Positions 7,600 to 15,756 of a DNA stretch of 64,000 bases are shown here, in pieces. The notes beneath the pieces are model-generated. The model saw only the letters and a program-made list of their open reading frames with translations, was not told the origin of the DNA and did no database searches. The stretch comes from GCA-2686295 sp964402995 (GTDB lineage Archaea > Nanobdellota > Nanobdellia > Woesearchaeales > GCA-2686295): contig CAYOEA010000006.1 of NCBI GenBank assembly GCA_964402995.1, forward strand, positions 1-64,000, read 5' to 3'. Position 1 is the first letter of the stretch; every line of letters starts with the position of its first letter. The position numbers were made by a program, and so were the translations under genes.

Positions 7600-8346
7600 A
7601 TGATTAACTTTGCTGAACTAAAAAAATTCTTTTTATACAACTTGATTGGTAGTTTAATTATTGCAGCTCTAGTTGCAGTCGTTACTGTTTTAGTTGGAGA
7701 ATTTAATGAAGTTGCAAGCAAAGTATTAATAACTCTTTCAATGGTTATGCTACATTCACTAATTAGTTTAGCATTTATTTGGGATGATAAAAGACAAAAT
7801 ACTTTTACAAGATTAAACTTTTTTATTAATGTTTTATTCATAGTAATCATACTTAGTTTTCTCACTTCATTATTTGGTATCTGGGAAATAATTCCAGGAG
7901 ATATCGTTTGGCAATTATATCAAACATACTTCTTATTTGGTTTTGCTTCATTACATGGAAATGTTCTAGCTAAGGCACTAAATAAAGAAAAATACATGGA
8001 CACAATAATTTACATTAACTTTATTTTTATGGGAATTGTAGTCTTAATGTTAGAACCAATCATATTTACTCATAATGCAAGCAGAGTTTTAGGTGATGTA
8101 TTCTTTAGAATTCTAGGCGCAGTTGCAATTATTGATGGAACTTTAAGTATTCTAACAATGATTTTCTACAAGCTTTATATGAATAAAAATCCTAAAGTTG
8201 AAAACCCTTTTCATGGTGCAATAGAACAAGAGATTGAAAAAAAGCCAAAAAAAGGATTTAGTGTTTGGATTTGGATTCTTTTAATATTCTTATTAGTTCA
8301 AATTGCAATACCATTATTTAAATACATATTCTCTGCAGTTATGTAA
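7600..8346 (+). CDS. Polytopic membrane protein of unknown function, 248 aa
   Basis: About six or seven membrane helices are evident (first near residues 13-33, last near 225-245). A polar loop near residues 190-222 (NKNPKVENPFHG...EKKPKKGF) precedes the last helix. No transporter signature or enzymatic motif is recognised. It is monocistronic and opposed by a convergent VOC-domain gene. Confidence 0.7.
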   Translation: MINFAELKKFFLYNLIGSLIIAALVAVVTVLVGEFNEVASKVLITLSMVMLHSLISLAFIWDDKRQNTFTRLNFFINVLFIVIILSFLTSLFGIWEIIPGDIVWQLYQTYFLFGFASLHGNVLAKALNKEKYMDTIIYINFIFMGIVVLMLEPIIFTHNASRVLGDVFFRILGAVAIIDGTLSILTMIFYKLYMNKNPKVENPFHGAIEQEIEKKPKKGFSVWIWILLIFLLVQIAIPLFKYIFSAVM

Positions 8347-8351
8347 AAGAA

Positions 8352-8741
8352 TTAATCTAATATTTTCTTATCCATTATTTCTATAACAAAATCTACGAAT
8401 AATTCAGACATATCAAACCAATGCTCCTGATCAGACCAAGATCCTTTTACAAAAACCAATTCATTCTCCTTTGCAAATTTTTCAATTTCAGCAATATCAG
8501 AAACAGGATTTTTAGAAATAAATCCTATATGAGATTCTTCTTTTCCTTCAAAATACTTAGCCTCTTTAGAAACTTCTATCACTTGTATTCTAACATCATT
8601 TCCTTCTTGCTTAAATAAGGCCCATTCATCATCAAAAGGTTCATAACTAACAGTCATCCCTAGTTTAGAGAATAATTCTTTAACCATTCCAAGTTTACCT
8701 TTTGCAATTCTAAAGGCATTATGATGTATTTGTGTATCCAT
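8352..8741 (-). CDS. VOC/glyoxalase-like domain protein, 129 aa
   Basis: A single-domain protein with the beta-alpha-beta-beta-beta arrangement of the glyoxalase/VOC superfamily: HHNAFRIAKGKLGMVKELFSKLG at the N-terminus, EESHIGFIS in the middle and EHWFDMSELFVDFVIEI near the end. Possible metal ligands are His and Glu residues in those segments. The reaction is unknown. The stop lies 5 nt from the end of the convergent membrane-protein gene. Confidence 0.65.
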   Translation of the reverse strand: MDTQIHHNAFRIAKGKLGMVKELFSKLGMTVSYEPFDDEWALFKQEGNDVRIQVIEVSKEAKYFEGKEESHIGFISKNPVSDIAEIEKFAKENELVFVKGSWSDQEHWFDMSELFVDFVIEIMDKKILD

Positions 8742-8809
8742 AAAATAAACTTTAGTTCAAAAGTATTTATAATTTGTTATTAGAATTAGAATGTATATAG
8801 AAGAATAAA

Positions 8810-8817
8810 TTTATAAA
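8810..8817 (+). promoter_or_regulatory. TATA box of MBL hydrolase gene
   Basis: TTTATAAA centred 26 nt before the ATG at 8840. Confidence 0.55.
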
Positions 8818-8839
8818 AACAATATTCTAATTTAATACT

Positions 8840-9427
8840 ATGGCAGAACTAAAAATCTTAATTGAAGGTTATGCAAAAGAAATAAAACAAGGATGGTTTG
8901 CAAATTCTACATCTTGCCTAATTATAACTGAAAATAAAAAAATTATTACTGATCCTGGTTGTAATCGAGAAAAATTATTAGAAGCTCTAAAAAAAGAAAA
9001 TCTAACTACAGATGATATTAATTATGTTTTCTTATCTCATTGTCATCCAGACCACATCTTATTAGCTGGCATCTTCGAAAAAGCAAAACACATAACTTAT
9101 GATGCAAATTTAATGTATGATAAAGAACTCATGCTTGAATTTGATGAAAACATTTTAGGTAAAGATATAAAAATTATTCAAACTCCAGGTCATGTTCTTG
9201 AACATCTTTCTTTATTAGTCAACACAGATAAAGGCAAAATTGCAATTGCAGGAGATGTAATTTGGTGGCTTGATAAAGAAGAACAAATATTCAATATAAA
9301 TCAAAAAGATCACACTCAAGCAAAAGGAATGAATATGAAACAATTAATTGAAAGTCGAGAAACACTTCTAAGACTTGCAGACTACATAATTCCAGGTCAT
9401 GGAAAAATGTTCAAAGTTGAGAAATAA
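8840..9427 (+). CDS. Metallo-beta-lactamase fold hydrolase, 195 aa
   Basis: The zinc-binding motif appears as LSHCHPDHILLAG (HxHxDH) near residues 69-80, with further ligands in TPGHVLEHLSLL and AIAGDVIW, and a terminal IIPGHGKMF. The layout is close to the MBLAC1-like single-domain hydrolases. The substrate is unknown; such enzymes cleave thioesters, lactones or phosphoesters. It precedes the DEAD-box helicase gene by 51 nt, which has its own TATA box. Confidence 0.85.
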   Translation: MAELKILIEGYAKEIKQGWFANSTSCLIITENKKIITDPGCNREKLLEALKKENLTTDDINYVFLSHCHPDHILLAGIFEKAKHITYDANLMYDKELMLEFDENILGKDIKIIQTPGHVLEHLSLLVNTDKGKIAIAGDVIWWLDKEEQIFNINQKDHTQAKGMNMKQLIESRETLLRLADYIIPGHGKMFKVEK

Positions 9428-9478
9428 CAAGCACAAATAACCACAGCTTTTATAACCAAATCAATATTCTGTTATTAA

Positions 9479-10867
9479 ATGACAGAAGAAATTACATTCC
9501 AAAATTTAAACTTAATAGATCCTCTTATGAATGCTTTAGATAAGCAAAACTACAAAATTCCAACTCCTATTCAAGCAAAAGCAATTCCTGGATTATTAGA
9601 AGGTAAAGACTTAATCGGTATCGCTCAAACTGGAACTGGTAAAACTGCAGCATTTATTTTACCAATCTTACAAAGAATGAGAGAGACTTATCCTAGAAAA
9701 GTTAAAACTTTAGTTTTAGCACCTACTAGAGAACTTGCAGCTCAAATTGGCGATTCGTTCAAAGAGTACGGTTCTTTTCTTAAATACAAACACACGGTTA
9801 TTTTTGGTGGAGTTAGCCAAGTTAAACAAGTTCAAGCACTTAATAATGGTGTAGATATTGTTGTTGCAACTCCAGGTAGATTATTAGATTTATTAAATCA
9901 AAGAAAACTTACTTTAGATAATATTGAATTCTTTGTTTTAGATGAAGCAGACAGAATGCTTGACATGGGTTTTATTCACGATATAAAAAAACTAATCGCA
10001 AAACTTCCTCAAAGAAAACAATCTTTATTTTTCTCAGCAACTATGTCTAATGATATTGACAGACTTGCTAAAAGTTTACTTAGAGATCCTATTAAAGTTG
10101 AAGTCGCAGCACAAGCAACAACTGTTGAAAAAATCACACAAAAAATTTTCTTTGTTGATCAACCTTCTAAAGACAAATTATTATTAAATCTTTTAAAAAA
10201 TAAACATCTTACTAGCATTCTTATTTTTACTAGAACAAAACATAGAGCTAATAGAGTTTCAGATTTCCTTAATAAATATGATATCCCCTCAGATGCAATT
10301 CATGGTAATAAATCTCAAGGCGCTAGAACTACTGCTTTAAGAGATTTCAAATCTGGTAAAGTTAAAGTTTTAGTTGCAACAGATATTGCAGCAAGAGGTA
10401 TTGATATTGATGATATTTCTCACGTAATTAACTACGAACTTCCTAATGAACCTGAAAGTTATGTTCATAGAATTGGTAGAACTGCAAGAGCTGGCGCAGA
10501 AGGTACTGCATTTTCTCTTTGTGCTGCTGAAGAAAGAAGTTATCTTAGAGATATTGAAAAATTAATTAGACAAACAATCGAAGTTGTCACAGATCATAAA
10601 CATCACTCTGATGCTGCTCAAAACGCTACTGGTTCAGCTGCAAAACCTGCTCCAAGAAAGCAGGGTTCTCATAAATCTAGACATAAAGCACAATTTGGAA
10701 ACAGAGGTAATGGCAGATCTGATAGTAAATTTAAGAATAAAACTAGAGATAGATCAAGCGATAAACCTAAAGAATCATCTTCTTCTGATAGAAGACCTCC
10801 AGGAAAACCACAATCAAGATTTACTAACAAACGTGGCGGGAATAGATCAGGATTTAGAAGATCTTAA
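9479..10867 (+). CDS. DEAD-box RNA helicase, RhlE-like, with long basic tail
   Basis: All helicase motifs are present: Q motif (IPTPIQAKAIPGL), Walker A AQTGTGKT near residue 54, PTRELA, DEAD near residue 158, SAT, ATDIAARGID and HRIGRTAR. A Ser/Arg/Lys/Gly-rich tail (about residues 375-462, SHKSRHKAQFGNRGNGR...) should bind RNA nonspecifically. It unwinds RNA duplexes and probably acts in ribosome assembly or cold adaptation. The TATA-like CTTTTATAAC is about 27 nt upstream of the start, suggesting a leaderless mRNA. Confidence 0.95.
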   Translation: MTEEITFQNLNLIDPLMNALDKQNYKIPTPIQAKAIPGLLEGKDLIGIAQTGTGKTAAFILPILQRMRETYPRKVKTLVLAPTRELAAQIGDSFKEYGSFLKYKHTVIFGGVSQVKQVQALNNGVDIVVATPGRLLDLLNQRKLTLDNIEFFVLDEADRMLDMGFIHDIKKLIAKLPQRKQSLFFSATMSNDIDRLAKSLLRDPIKVEVAAQATTVEKITQKIFFVDQPSKDKLLLNLLKNKHLTSILIFTRTKHRANRVSDFLNKYDIPSDAIHGNKSQGARTTALRDFKSGKVKVLVATDIAARGIDIDDISHVINYELPNEPESYVHRIGRTARAGAEGTAFSLCAAEERSYLRDIEKLIRQTIEVVTDHKHHSDAAQNATGSAAKPAPRKQGSHKSRHKAQFGNRGNGRSDSKFKNKTRDRSSDKPKESSSSDRRPPGKPQSRFTNKRGGNRSGFRRS

Positions 10868-10888
10868 AATAAAATTAAAAAAATAAAA

Positions 10889-11650
10889 TTATTTTCTAGG
10901 AGAATATCCAATATTCACTCTAAACTGTGCATCAGGCTTAAATTTTCCAGTTGAGTTAAAGTTATAACCTGCTCCAAGATTAAATTTACCAATCTTAGTT
11001 GGAATAGCAACTTTAGCTTCTATTTCACCATAATCCCATTGAGGTCCACCTTTCTTTGCAACATTTATATCAGCAAAAGCAGTTATATCAACTTTAAAAT
11101 CAGTTTTTCCTATTGGAATATTAAAACCAACTCCTGCAAATCCTCCAACAGTTGTAGAGTTTGCAACATAACCTGTTTTGTCAAACCAAGCGGGCATGGC
11201 TTTTACACTTCCATAGACAGGACCGATGCCAAAACTTTGAGACATACCAACTGCAATTTTATCATTAAATAAATTTGAGTTCTTTGTTTCAACATAAGCA
11301 TTAGTTCCATGTTTATTAATTGATGTTGATGCCATTGTTTTAGAAAAAAATCCATCTTTTGGATAAAATTCTATAAATGAATATACTTTGGTATTTCCAG
11401 GTAAAGTATAGAATAAATTTAATCTAGTTTTACTAGTTTCTAAATCACCAGTTGCATGAAATTCAAAATTAGCATCTGTAAAGTCAATAGTTTTATTCGA
11501 ATCAATTTTTTTATTTATTGTATCTGCAACTACTTCAATCTTATTAGTTGTATCAATATCCATTGCCTTTTGTTCAAGCGCAGTTGTATCAGGAGATCCT
11601 GCAAGTGCAGCCAAAATTTCAATTCCATTCATTATTTGATTTATTGCCAT
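10889..11650 (-). CDS. Beta-barrel-like protein of unknown function, 253 aa
   Basis: The C-terminal 170 residues look like amphipathic antiparallel strands with Gly and aromatic residues at turns (FGIGPVYGSVKAMPAWF, VGGFAGVGFNIPIGKTDF, FNLGAGYNF, FRVNIGYSP), a pattern seen in porin or autotransporter-like barrels. There is no signal peptide; the N-terminus is MAINQIMNGIEILAALAG with a helical, acidic lead. A good ribosome binding site (AAAGAGGTTGAT) precedes the ATG. It is divergent from a TrmB regulator with two dyads in the gap. The role is unknown; a cytoplasmic beta-rich or surface protein are both possible. Confidence 0.7.
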   Translation of the reverse strand: MAINQIMNGIEILAALAGSPDTTALEQKAMDIDTTNKIEVVADTINKKIDSNKTIDFTDANFEFHATGDLETSKTRLNLFYTLPGNTKVYSFIEFYPKDGFFSKTMASTSINKHGTNAYVETKNSNLFNDKIAVGMSQSFGIGPVYGSVKAMPAWFDKTGYVANSTTVGGFAGVGFNIPIGKTDFKVDITAFADINVAKKGGPQWDYGEIEAKVAIPTKIGKFNLGAGYNFNSTGKFKPDAQFRVNIGYSPRK

Positions 11651-11689
11651 TTTTTATCAACCTCTTTTTTCAAACAACATTCATTGTTT

Positions 11690-11703
11690 CTACTAACTAG
11701 TAG
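11690..11703. promoter_or_regulatory. Dyad operator candidate (CTACTA-AC-TAGTAG)
   Basis: A perfect 6-bp inverted repeat with a 2-nt spacer lies 40 nt upstream of the beta-barrel-like gene start, in the region shared with the divergent TrmB gene. Confidence 0.4.
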
Positions 11704-11728
11704 GTGCAAATGGCTATTTAAATAATCA

Positions 11729-11746
11729 CTCTCCATTATTGGAGAG
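11729..11746. promoter_or_regulatory. Dyad operator candidate (CTCTCC-N6-GGAGAG)
   Basis: A perfect 6-bp inverted repeat with a 6-nt spacer. It ends 12 nt before the TATA box (TTTATATA, 11758-11765) of the TrmB gene at 11789, a position from which a regulator could control its own gene and the divergent one. Confidence 0.45.
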
Positions 11747-11788
11747 GAAACGAAGGATTTATATACAAAATAACATCAAACAGAAACA

Positions 11789-12523
11789 ATGAACACAGAA
11801 ATACTAGAAGACATAGGGCTTTCAAATGGAGAAATAAAGACCTACTTAGCACTCCTAGAACTTAATACCTCAACTGCAGGACCAATAATAGAAAAATCAG
11901 GACTTCAAAGTTCAGTTGTATACATGGCACTACATAAACTACTTGGCAAAGGATTAATTTCATTTATCAAAGAAGGACAAATTAAACATTATCAAGCATC
12001 AAATCCAGATCACATTATCCAATATATGGACGATAAAAAAGAAAGATTTATGGAAATATTACCTGAACTAAAATTAAAACAAAAATCAACAAAAGTCAAA
12101 AAAGAAGCATCATTTTTTAGTGGAACTAGAGGAGTTAAAGAAATGCTCTACGAATTACTAGATTCAGAAGGAACAGAGCACCTCACAATAGGTTCACCAG
12201 GAGTCTCAAACATAATATTCCCCGAAGCATGGTGGATTAGCTATCACATTAAAAGAGCAGCCAAAGGAATTAAAGCAAAACTAATTTTTAATGAATCACT
12301 TAGAGACTACAAATCATCTGCAAATTATCCAAATGCAGAAACAAGATACACTGATTTTGGACCTGAAGAACCATTAACAGAAACAATAATCAGACACGAC
12401 AAAGTCGGAATAATAATTTGGACGACAATTCCAACAGGAATATTGATTCAAGATAAAGAAGCAGCAAAATCTTACGAAAAATATTTCCAATTCTTATGGA
12501 AAGGACATAAACTAATAAAATAA
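11789..12523 (+). CDS. TrmB family transcriptional regulator, 244 aa
   Basis: The N-terminal winged helix has the family form (LEDIGLSNGEIKTYLALLELNTSTAGPI, then SSVVYMALHKLLGKGLISF), followed by a short coiled stretch and the conserved FFSGTRGVKEMLYELL linker to the C-terminal effector domain. TrmB proteins sense sugars or other ligands and usually act on genes next to them. It lies divergent to the beta-barrel-like gene, a likely target. A TATA box at 11758-11765 suggests a leaderless transcript. Confidence 0.88.
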   Translation: MNTEILEDIGLSNGEIKTYLALLELNTSTAGPIIEKSGLQSSVVYMALHKLLGKGLISFIKEGQIKHYQASNPDHIIQYMDDKKERFMEILPELKLKQKSTKVKKEASFFSGTRGVKEMLYELLDSEGTEHLTIGSPGVSNIIFPEAWWISYHIKRAAKGIKAKLIFNESLRDYKSSANYPNAETRYTDFGPEEPLTETIIRHDKVGIIIWTTIPTGILIQDKEAAKSYEKYFQFLWKGHKLIK

Positions 12524-12646
12524 AATCACACAGAATAAATACGTTGCAAACTCATACATGCAAATATTTAATTTGTTATAGAAACAAAGCAAAAAATAAA
12601 TCTTAACGCCAATAAATTTATAATAACACATCACGAATATATCTAC

Positions 12647-13177
12647 ATGAATCTATTCACAGTCAGACATGGACAAACTAATTACAACTTAGATCGTCTT
12701 TGCAATGATGATCCTGCAATTGATGTCCACTTAACTAACAAAGGTAAAGAACAAGCAACAACAGTTTCTGAAAAACTAAAAAACACAGAATTTGATTCAA
12801 TTATCATATCAGAGTTACCAAGAACTAGAGAAACTGCAGAATTAATCAATAAAGGTAGAAATATAAAACTAATTGTCGATCCTAGAATCAACGATAGAAA
12901 AACGGGTTTTGAAGGTAAAAAAGTTATAGAGTTTATAGAAACAATAAAAGATGATTTATTTAACAAAAAAGTAAACAATGGAGAATCATTTCAAGAAGAA
13001 AAGAAAAGAGTTTTCAAATTCTTAGACGAATTAAAAGAATCAAAAAAAGACAATATTCTTCTCGTTTCACACCATGAAATAATAAAAATAATTATTGGAT
13101 ATTTCAATAAACTCAGCGATCAAGAAATATGGAATTTAAGAATTGATAATTGTGGTATTAATCAATTCAACTTCTAA
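12647..13177 (+). CDS. Histidine phosphatase superfamily (phosphoglycerate mutase-like), 176 aa
   Basis: The catalytic RHG motif is in FTVRHGQTNYN (residues 4-14), the second Arg in SELPRTRETAELI near residue 60, and the second His in LLVSHHEII near residue 145. The short length and absence of a mutase-specific insert fit a phosphatase such as CobC-like or broad-specificity members rather than a glycolytic mutase. The upstream 123 nt hold only a weak TATA-like AATTTATAAT. Confidence 0.85.
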   Translation: MNLFTVRHGQTNYNLDRLCNDDPAIDVHLTNKGKEQATTVSEKLKNTEFDSIIISELPRTRETAELINKGRNIKLIVDPRINDRKTGFEGKKVIEFIETIKDDLFNKKVNNGESFQEEKKRVFKFLDELKESKKDNILLVSHHEIIKIIIGYFNKLSDQEIWNLRIDNCGINQFNF

Positions 13178-13199
13178 AATCTTAAAAAACAAATTTTAA

Positions 13200-14477
13200 T
13201 TACTCACTCAAATCACATAATCCATTTCTATCTGTATCAACATATAAAGCACAAGTTCCAGGATATGGTTCTTCTCTCAAACCCCAAGGACAAGCTACTT
13301 CATGTTCTTGATAAACATCTTCAGATTCAGTTTGATGTGCATGTACAAATGTTGAAACATAATCACGTAACTCTTGAGTTTCAAATTCAATACCATAAGT
13401 TTTAGACATGTCTTTAAGTGGCAGATCTAAATCAACACCCGCTGGCAATCCTAAATCTTGAACAAAATGTTGTACATGAATTTTGCTTTCAATTGCAACT
13501 TCGTTCAACGTCATCCAGCCTTTAATATTATCACCATTCAAGTCCCCTCCAACATCAACCAGTGATGCAGCAGGAATACTTTGCCAAATGCCAAATGCTT
13601 TTGATGCTCCAATAACTAAAAAGAACAAAGCAAGCATTAAAACAATATATGTGATGACTGAATAAGATTTTCCAAATGTTTTCAAAGACAAAGATTCACT
13701 TTTAGAACAAATATTCACACATTTATTACAATTTATACATTCTACATCTTTTACTGTTTTAACATTTGAAACTTTTACATTCATCGGACAAACTCTATCG
13801 CAAAGTTTACAATTAGTACAAGTCTTTGAGTCTCTAGTAATCTTGGTAATTCCCATCCAAGTAAATATGTTCATAACCGCTCCAAGCGGACATAAATATT
13901 TACACCAAAATCGTTCAATAAATACTGAAAAGAATAAAGTCAACATTAAAATTACAAATGGAATTAAATGTTCAGCAGATTCTGCATAACTTACATCCCA
14001 AAAAATTCCTTTCCCAAAATGAAAGAATGTCATAAATGGATCATAAGCTCTAAAAACCAATATTCCAAAGTAAGCAGTTCCTACAAGTATTGCTGCTAAA
14101 ACAACATACTTCAAATATCTTAAATATTGATCAATCTTCTTTGGCACTACAAATTTCTTCTTCATAATTCGTCCAAGTAATTCTTGTAATGTTCCAAATG
14201 GACATATATAACCGCAAAAACCCTTTCTAAAAACAAGAACAGTAACTAATATTCCTATTCCGAGTATTAAACTACTCATCAATATCCGAGGAACAAATCC
14301 TCCTGTTGCAATGAATGTGAATAGTGTTTCAAATCCTCCAAAAGGACACAATGCATCCACTGAAGCTGCAACTCCACCACCAAGTACAAAATGTCTTAAA
14401 GAAAATACACTAAATAAAACTAGGAAAAATCCTAGAACTGAATATCTTACTATTTCTTCTGTCTTCATTTGTTTCAT
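13200..14477 (-). CDS. NapH/NosR-like membrane 4Fe-4S protein, 425 aa
   Basis: Several membrane helices carry the CxxxCP motifs CGYICPFGTLQ (about residue 88) and CKYLCPLGAVM (about residue 192), followed by two ferredoxin clusters CTNCKLCDRVCPM and CINCNKCVNICS (about residues 222-262). This is the NapH/CcoG/RdxA-type electron-transfer architecture. The C-terminal 100 residues are exposed and end with a Cys-bearing segment CPWGLREEPYPGTCALYV then DTDRNGLCDLSE, a calcium-loop-like sequence. Start chosen at MKQMKTEE with TTAGGTGATT as ribosome binding site. No terminal reductase is nearby, so donor and acceptor are unknown. It is divergent from a membrane HTH regulator. Confidence 0.88.
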   Translation of the reverse strand: MKQMKTEEIVRYSVLGFFLVLFSVFSLRHFVLGGGVAASVDALCPFGGFETLFTFIATGGFVPRILMSSLILGIGILVTVLVFRKGFCGYICPFGTLQELLGRIMKKKFVVPKKIDQYLRYLKYVVLAAILVGTAYFGILVFRAYDPFMTFFHFGKGIFWDVSYAESAEHLIPFVILMLTLFFSVFIERFWCKYLCPLGAVMNIFTWMGITKITRDSKTCTNCKLCDRVCPMNVKVSNVKTVKDVECINCNKCVNICSKSESLSLKTFGKSYSVITYIVLMLALFFLVIGASKAFGIWQSIPAASLVDVGGDLNGDNIKGWMTLNEVAIESKIHVQHFVQDLGLPAGVDLDLPLKDMSKTYGIEFETQELRDYVSTFVHAHQTESEDVYQEHEVACPWGLREEPYPGTCALYVDTDRNGLCDLSE

Positions 14478-14546
14478 TTAATCACCTAACAGTTTAAAAA
14501 TTTAATTAATCTTGATTTTTTAATTATCCTATATAGTATCTATAGA

Positions 14547-14618
14547 TGAAACTATACATAATACTTATTGAAACTATTAAATCACCCTAAAACTACGGTT
14601 TCACTTTTCTGAAACTAC
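14547..14618. promoter_or_regulatory. Array of TGAAACTA direct repeats (operator candidate)
   Basis: TGAAACTAT at 14547-14555 and 14569-14577, TAAAACTAC at 14588-14596 and TGAAACTAC at 14610-14618. Spacings are 22, 19 and 22 bp, so both pairs are two helical turns apart. An inverted GGTTTCA lies between the last two. The array ends just before the TATA box of the gene at 14656. Confidence 0.6.
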
Positions 14619-14625
14619 AAAAATA

Positions 14626-14634
14626 TTTATATAT
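14626..14634 (+). promoter_or_regulatory. TATA box of membrane HTH gene
   Basis: TTTATATAT centred 26 nt before the ATG at 14656, directly downstream of the repeat array. Confidence 0.6.
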
Positions 14635-14655
14635 CACACAAGAAACTCTAAATAC

Positions 14656-15219
14656 ATGAATATTAAAGATAATAGAAAAATAATTCTGGGTATTGGAATT
14701 ATTGTTCTTTTCGCATTGCTAATTATCACTATAACTATGCACTTAAGTTCTCAAGAAATTGAAAGAGAAAAAGGCCATTTAACTGAAAGCTTGATTAATG
14801 AAATGTCTAAAGACCAAATTATAAACTATATGGAAGCTAGACAACAAGATCATTCAGAATCAAATAATACTTATCTTATTCCACTATTAGCTTTCATGGG
14901 TTTACTCATTGGAACTATAGTATTTTATATTATGTCAGACAAAGTAATAAAACAAGAACAATCGTTAAAAAAAAACACCAAAATAATTTTAGATTTCCTT
15001 ACAGGTCAAGAGAAAACTGTTATTGAAAAGCTAATGGATAACAATGGAGAAGTTCAACAATATGAATTATCCCATCTGCCAAACTTAAACAAATTAAGAA
15101 CTCATAGAATCTTAATCAGTCTTGAACAAAAAGGAATAATAAAAAAAGAAAAAATTGGCAAAATAAATAAAATTGTATTAAACAAAGAATTATTTGATGT
15201 CTTAAAAGAAGAGAAATAA
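14656..15219 (+). CDS. Membrane-anchored winged-helix regulator, 187 aa
   Basis: Two membrane helices (about residues 9-29 and 72-93) enclose an outside loop of about 40 polar residues; the cytoplasmic C-terminal half has a winged-helix pattern (TGQEKTVIEKLMDNNGEVQQYELSHLPNLNKLRTHRILISLEQKGIIKKEKIGK). Archaeal proteins of this form are thought to sense an outside signal and regulate transcription at the membrane. It is divergent from the NapH-like gene and the operator array between them is a plausible target. It is followed 2 nt later by a pentapeptide-repeat gene. Confidence 0.75.
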   Translation: MNIKDNRKIILGIGIIVLFALLIITITMHLSSQEIEREKGHLTESLINEMSKDQIINYMEARQQDHSESNNTYLIPLLAFMGLLIGTIVFYIMSDKVIKQEQSLKKNTKIILDFLTGQEKTVIEKLMDNNGEVQQYELSHLPNLNKLRTHRILISLEQKGIIKKEKIGKINKIVLNKELFDVLKEEK

Positions 15220-15221
15220 TA

Positions 15222-15743
15222 ATGACTGAATACGAAAACAAACAATTTGAATCTGAAACTTTTAACGAAATAAATTTCTCAGACAAATCTTTCAAAAACG
15301 CAACATTTTCAGATTGCACATTCAATCTATGTAATCTATCAAATACTAAATTAGAAAATACAAGAATGCAAAATGCAAAATTTACTGGATGTAAAATATT
15401 AGGTTTAGACTTTTCAAAATGTAATAAATTCTTAATCAGTTTAAACTTTCACAATTCATCAATATCAATGACTGGTTTTAACAACTTAAACTTAAAAGAC
15501 GCAGAATTCAAAGACTGCAAAATAATTGATTGTGATTTTATTGAAACAAATTTGACTAATGCAAATTTTGAAAACTCAAGTTTAAGTGGAAGTCGTTTTC
15601 AAGATTCAAACTTAAGCTTTGCATCATTTAGACATGCAAATAATTATGCTATCGACCCAAACAAAAATAATCTAAAAAAAACAAAATTCTCGTCTCCAGA
15701 AGTGATCTCACTATTAGATGTCTTCGATATTGATATTGAATAA
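15222..15743 (+). CDS. Pentapeptide repeat protein, 173 aa
   Basis: The sequence is dominated by pentapeptide A(N/D)LXX-type repeats with Phe or Leu at the central position (FKNATFSDCTFNLCNLSNTKLENTRM..., LTNANFENSSLSGSRFQDSNLSFASF), predicting a right-handed quadrilateral beta-helix of about 20-25 repeats. Such proteins often mimic DNA or serve as scaffolds; the specific role is unknown. The ATG is 2 nt after the stop of the membrane HTH gene, so they form an operon, preceded by GAGAAATAATA. Confidence 0.85.
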   Translation: MTEYENKQFESETFNEINFSDKSFKNATFSDCTFNLCNLSNTKLENTRMQNAKFTGCKILGLDFSKCNKFLISLNFHNSSISMTGFNNLNLKDAEFKDCKIIDCDFIETNLTNANFENSSLSGSRFQDSNLSFASFRHANNYAIDPNKNNLKKTKFSSPEVISLLDVFDIDIE

Positions 15744-15756
15744 AACAATTAAGAAC

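Noticed and set aside
10584..10886. 100-aa ORF inside the helicase tail
   Set aside because: It overlaps the conserved DEAD-box frame and owes its length to the low-complexity tail.
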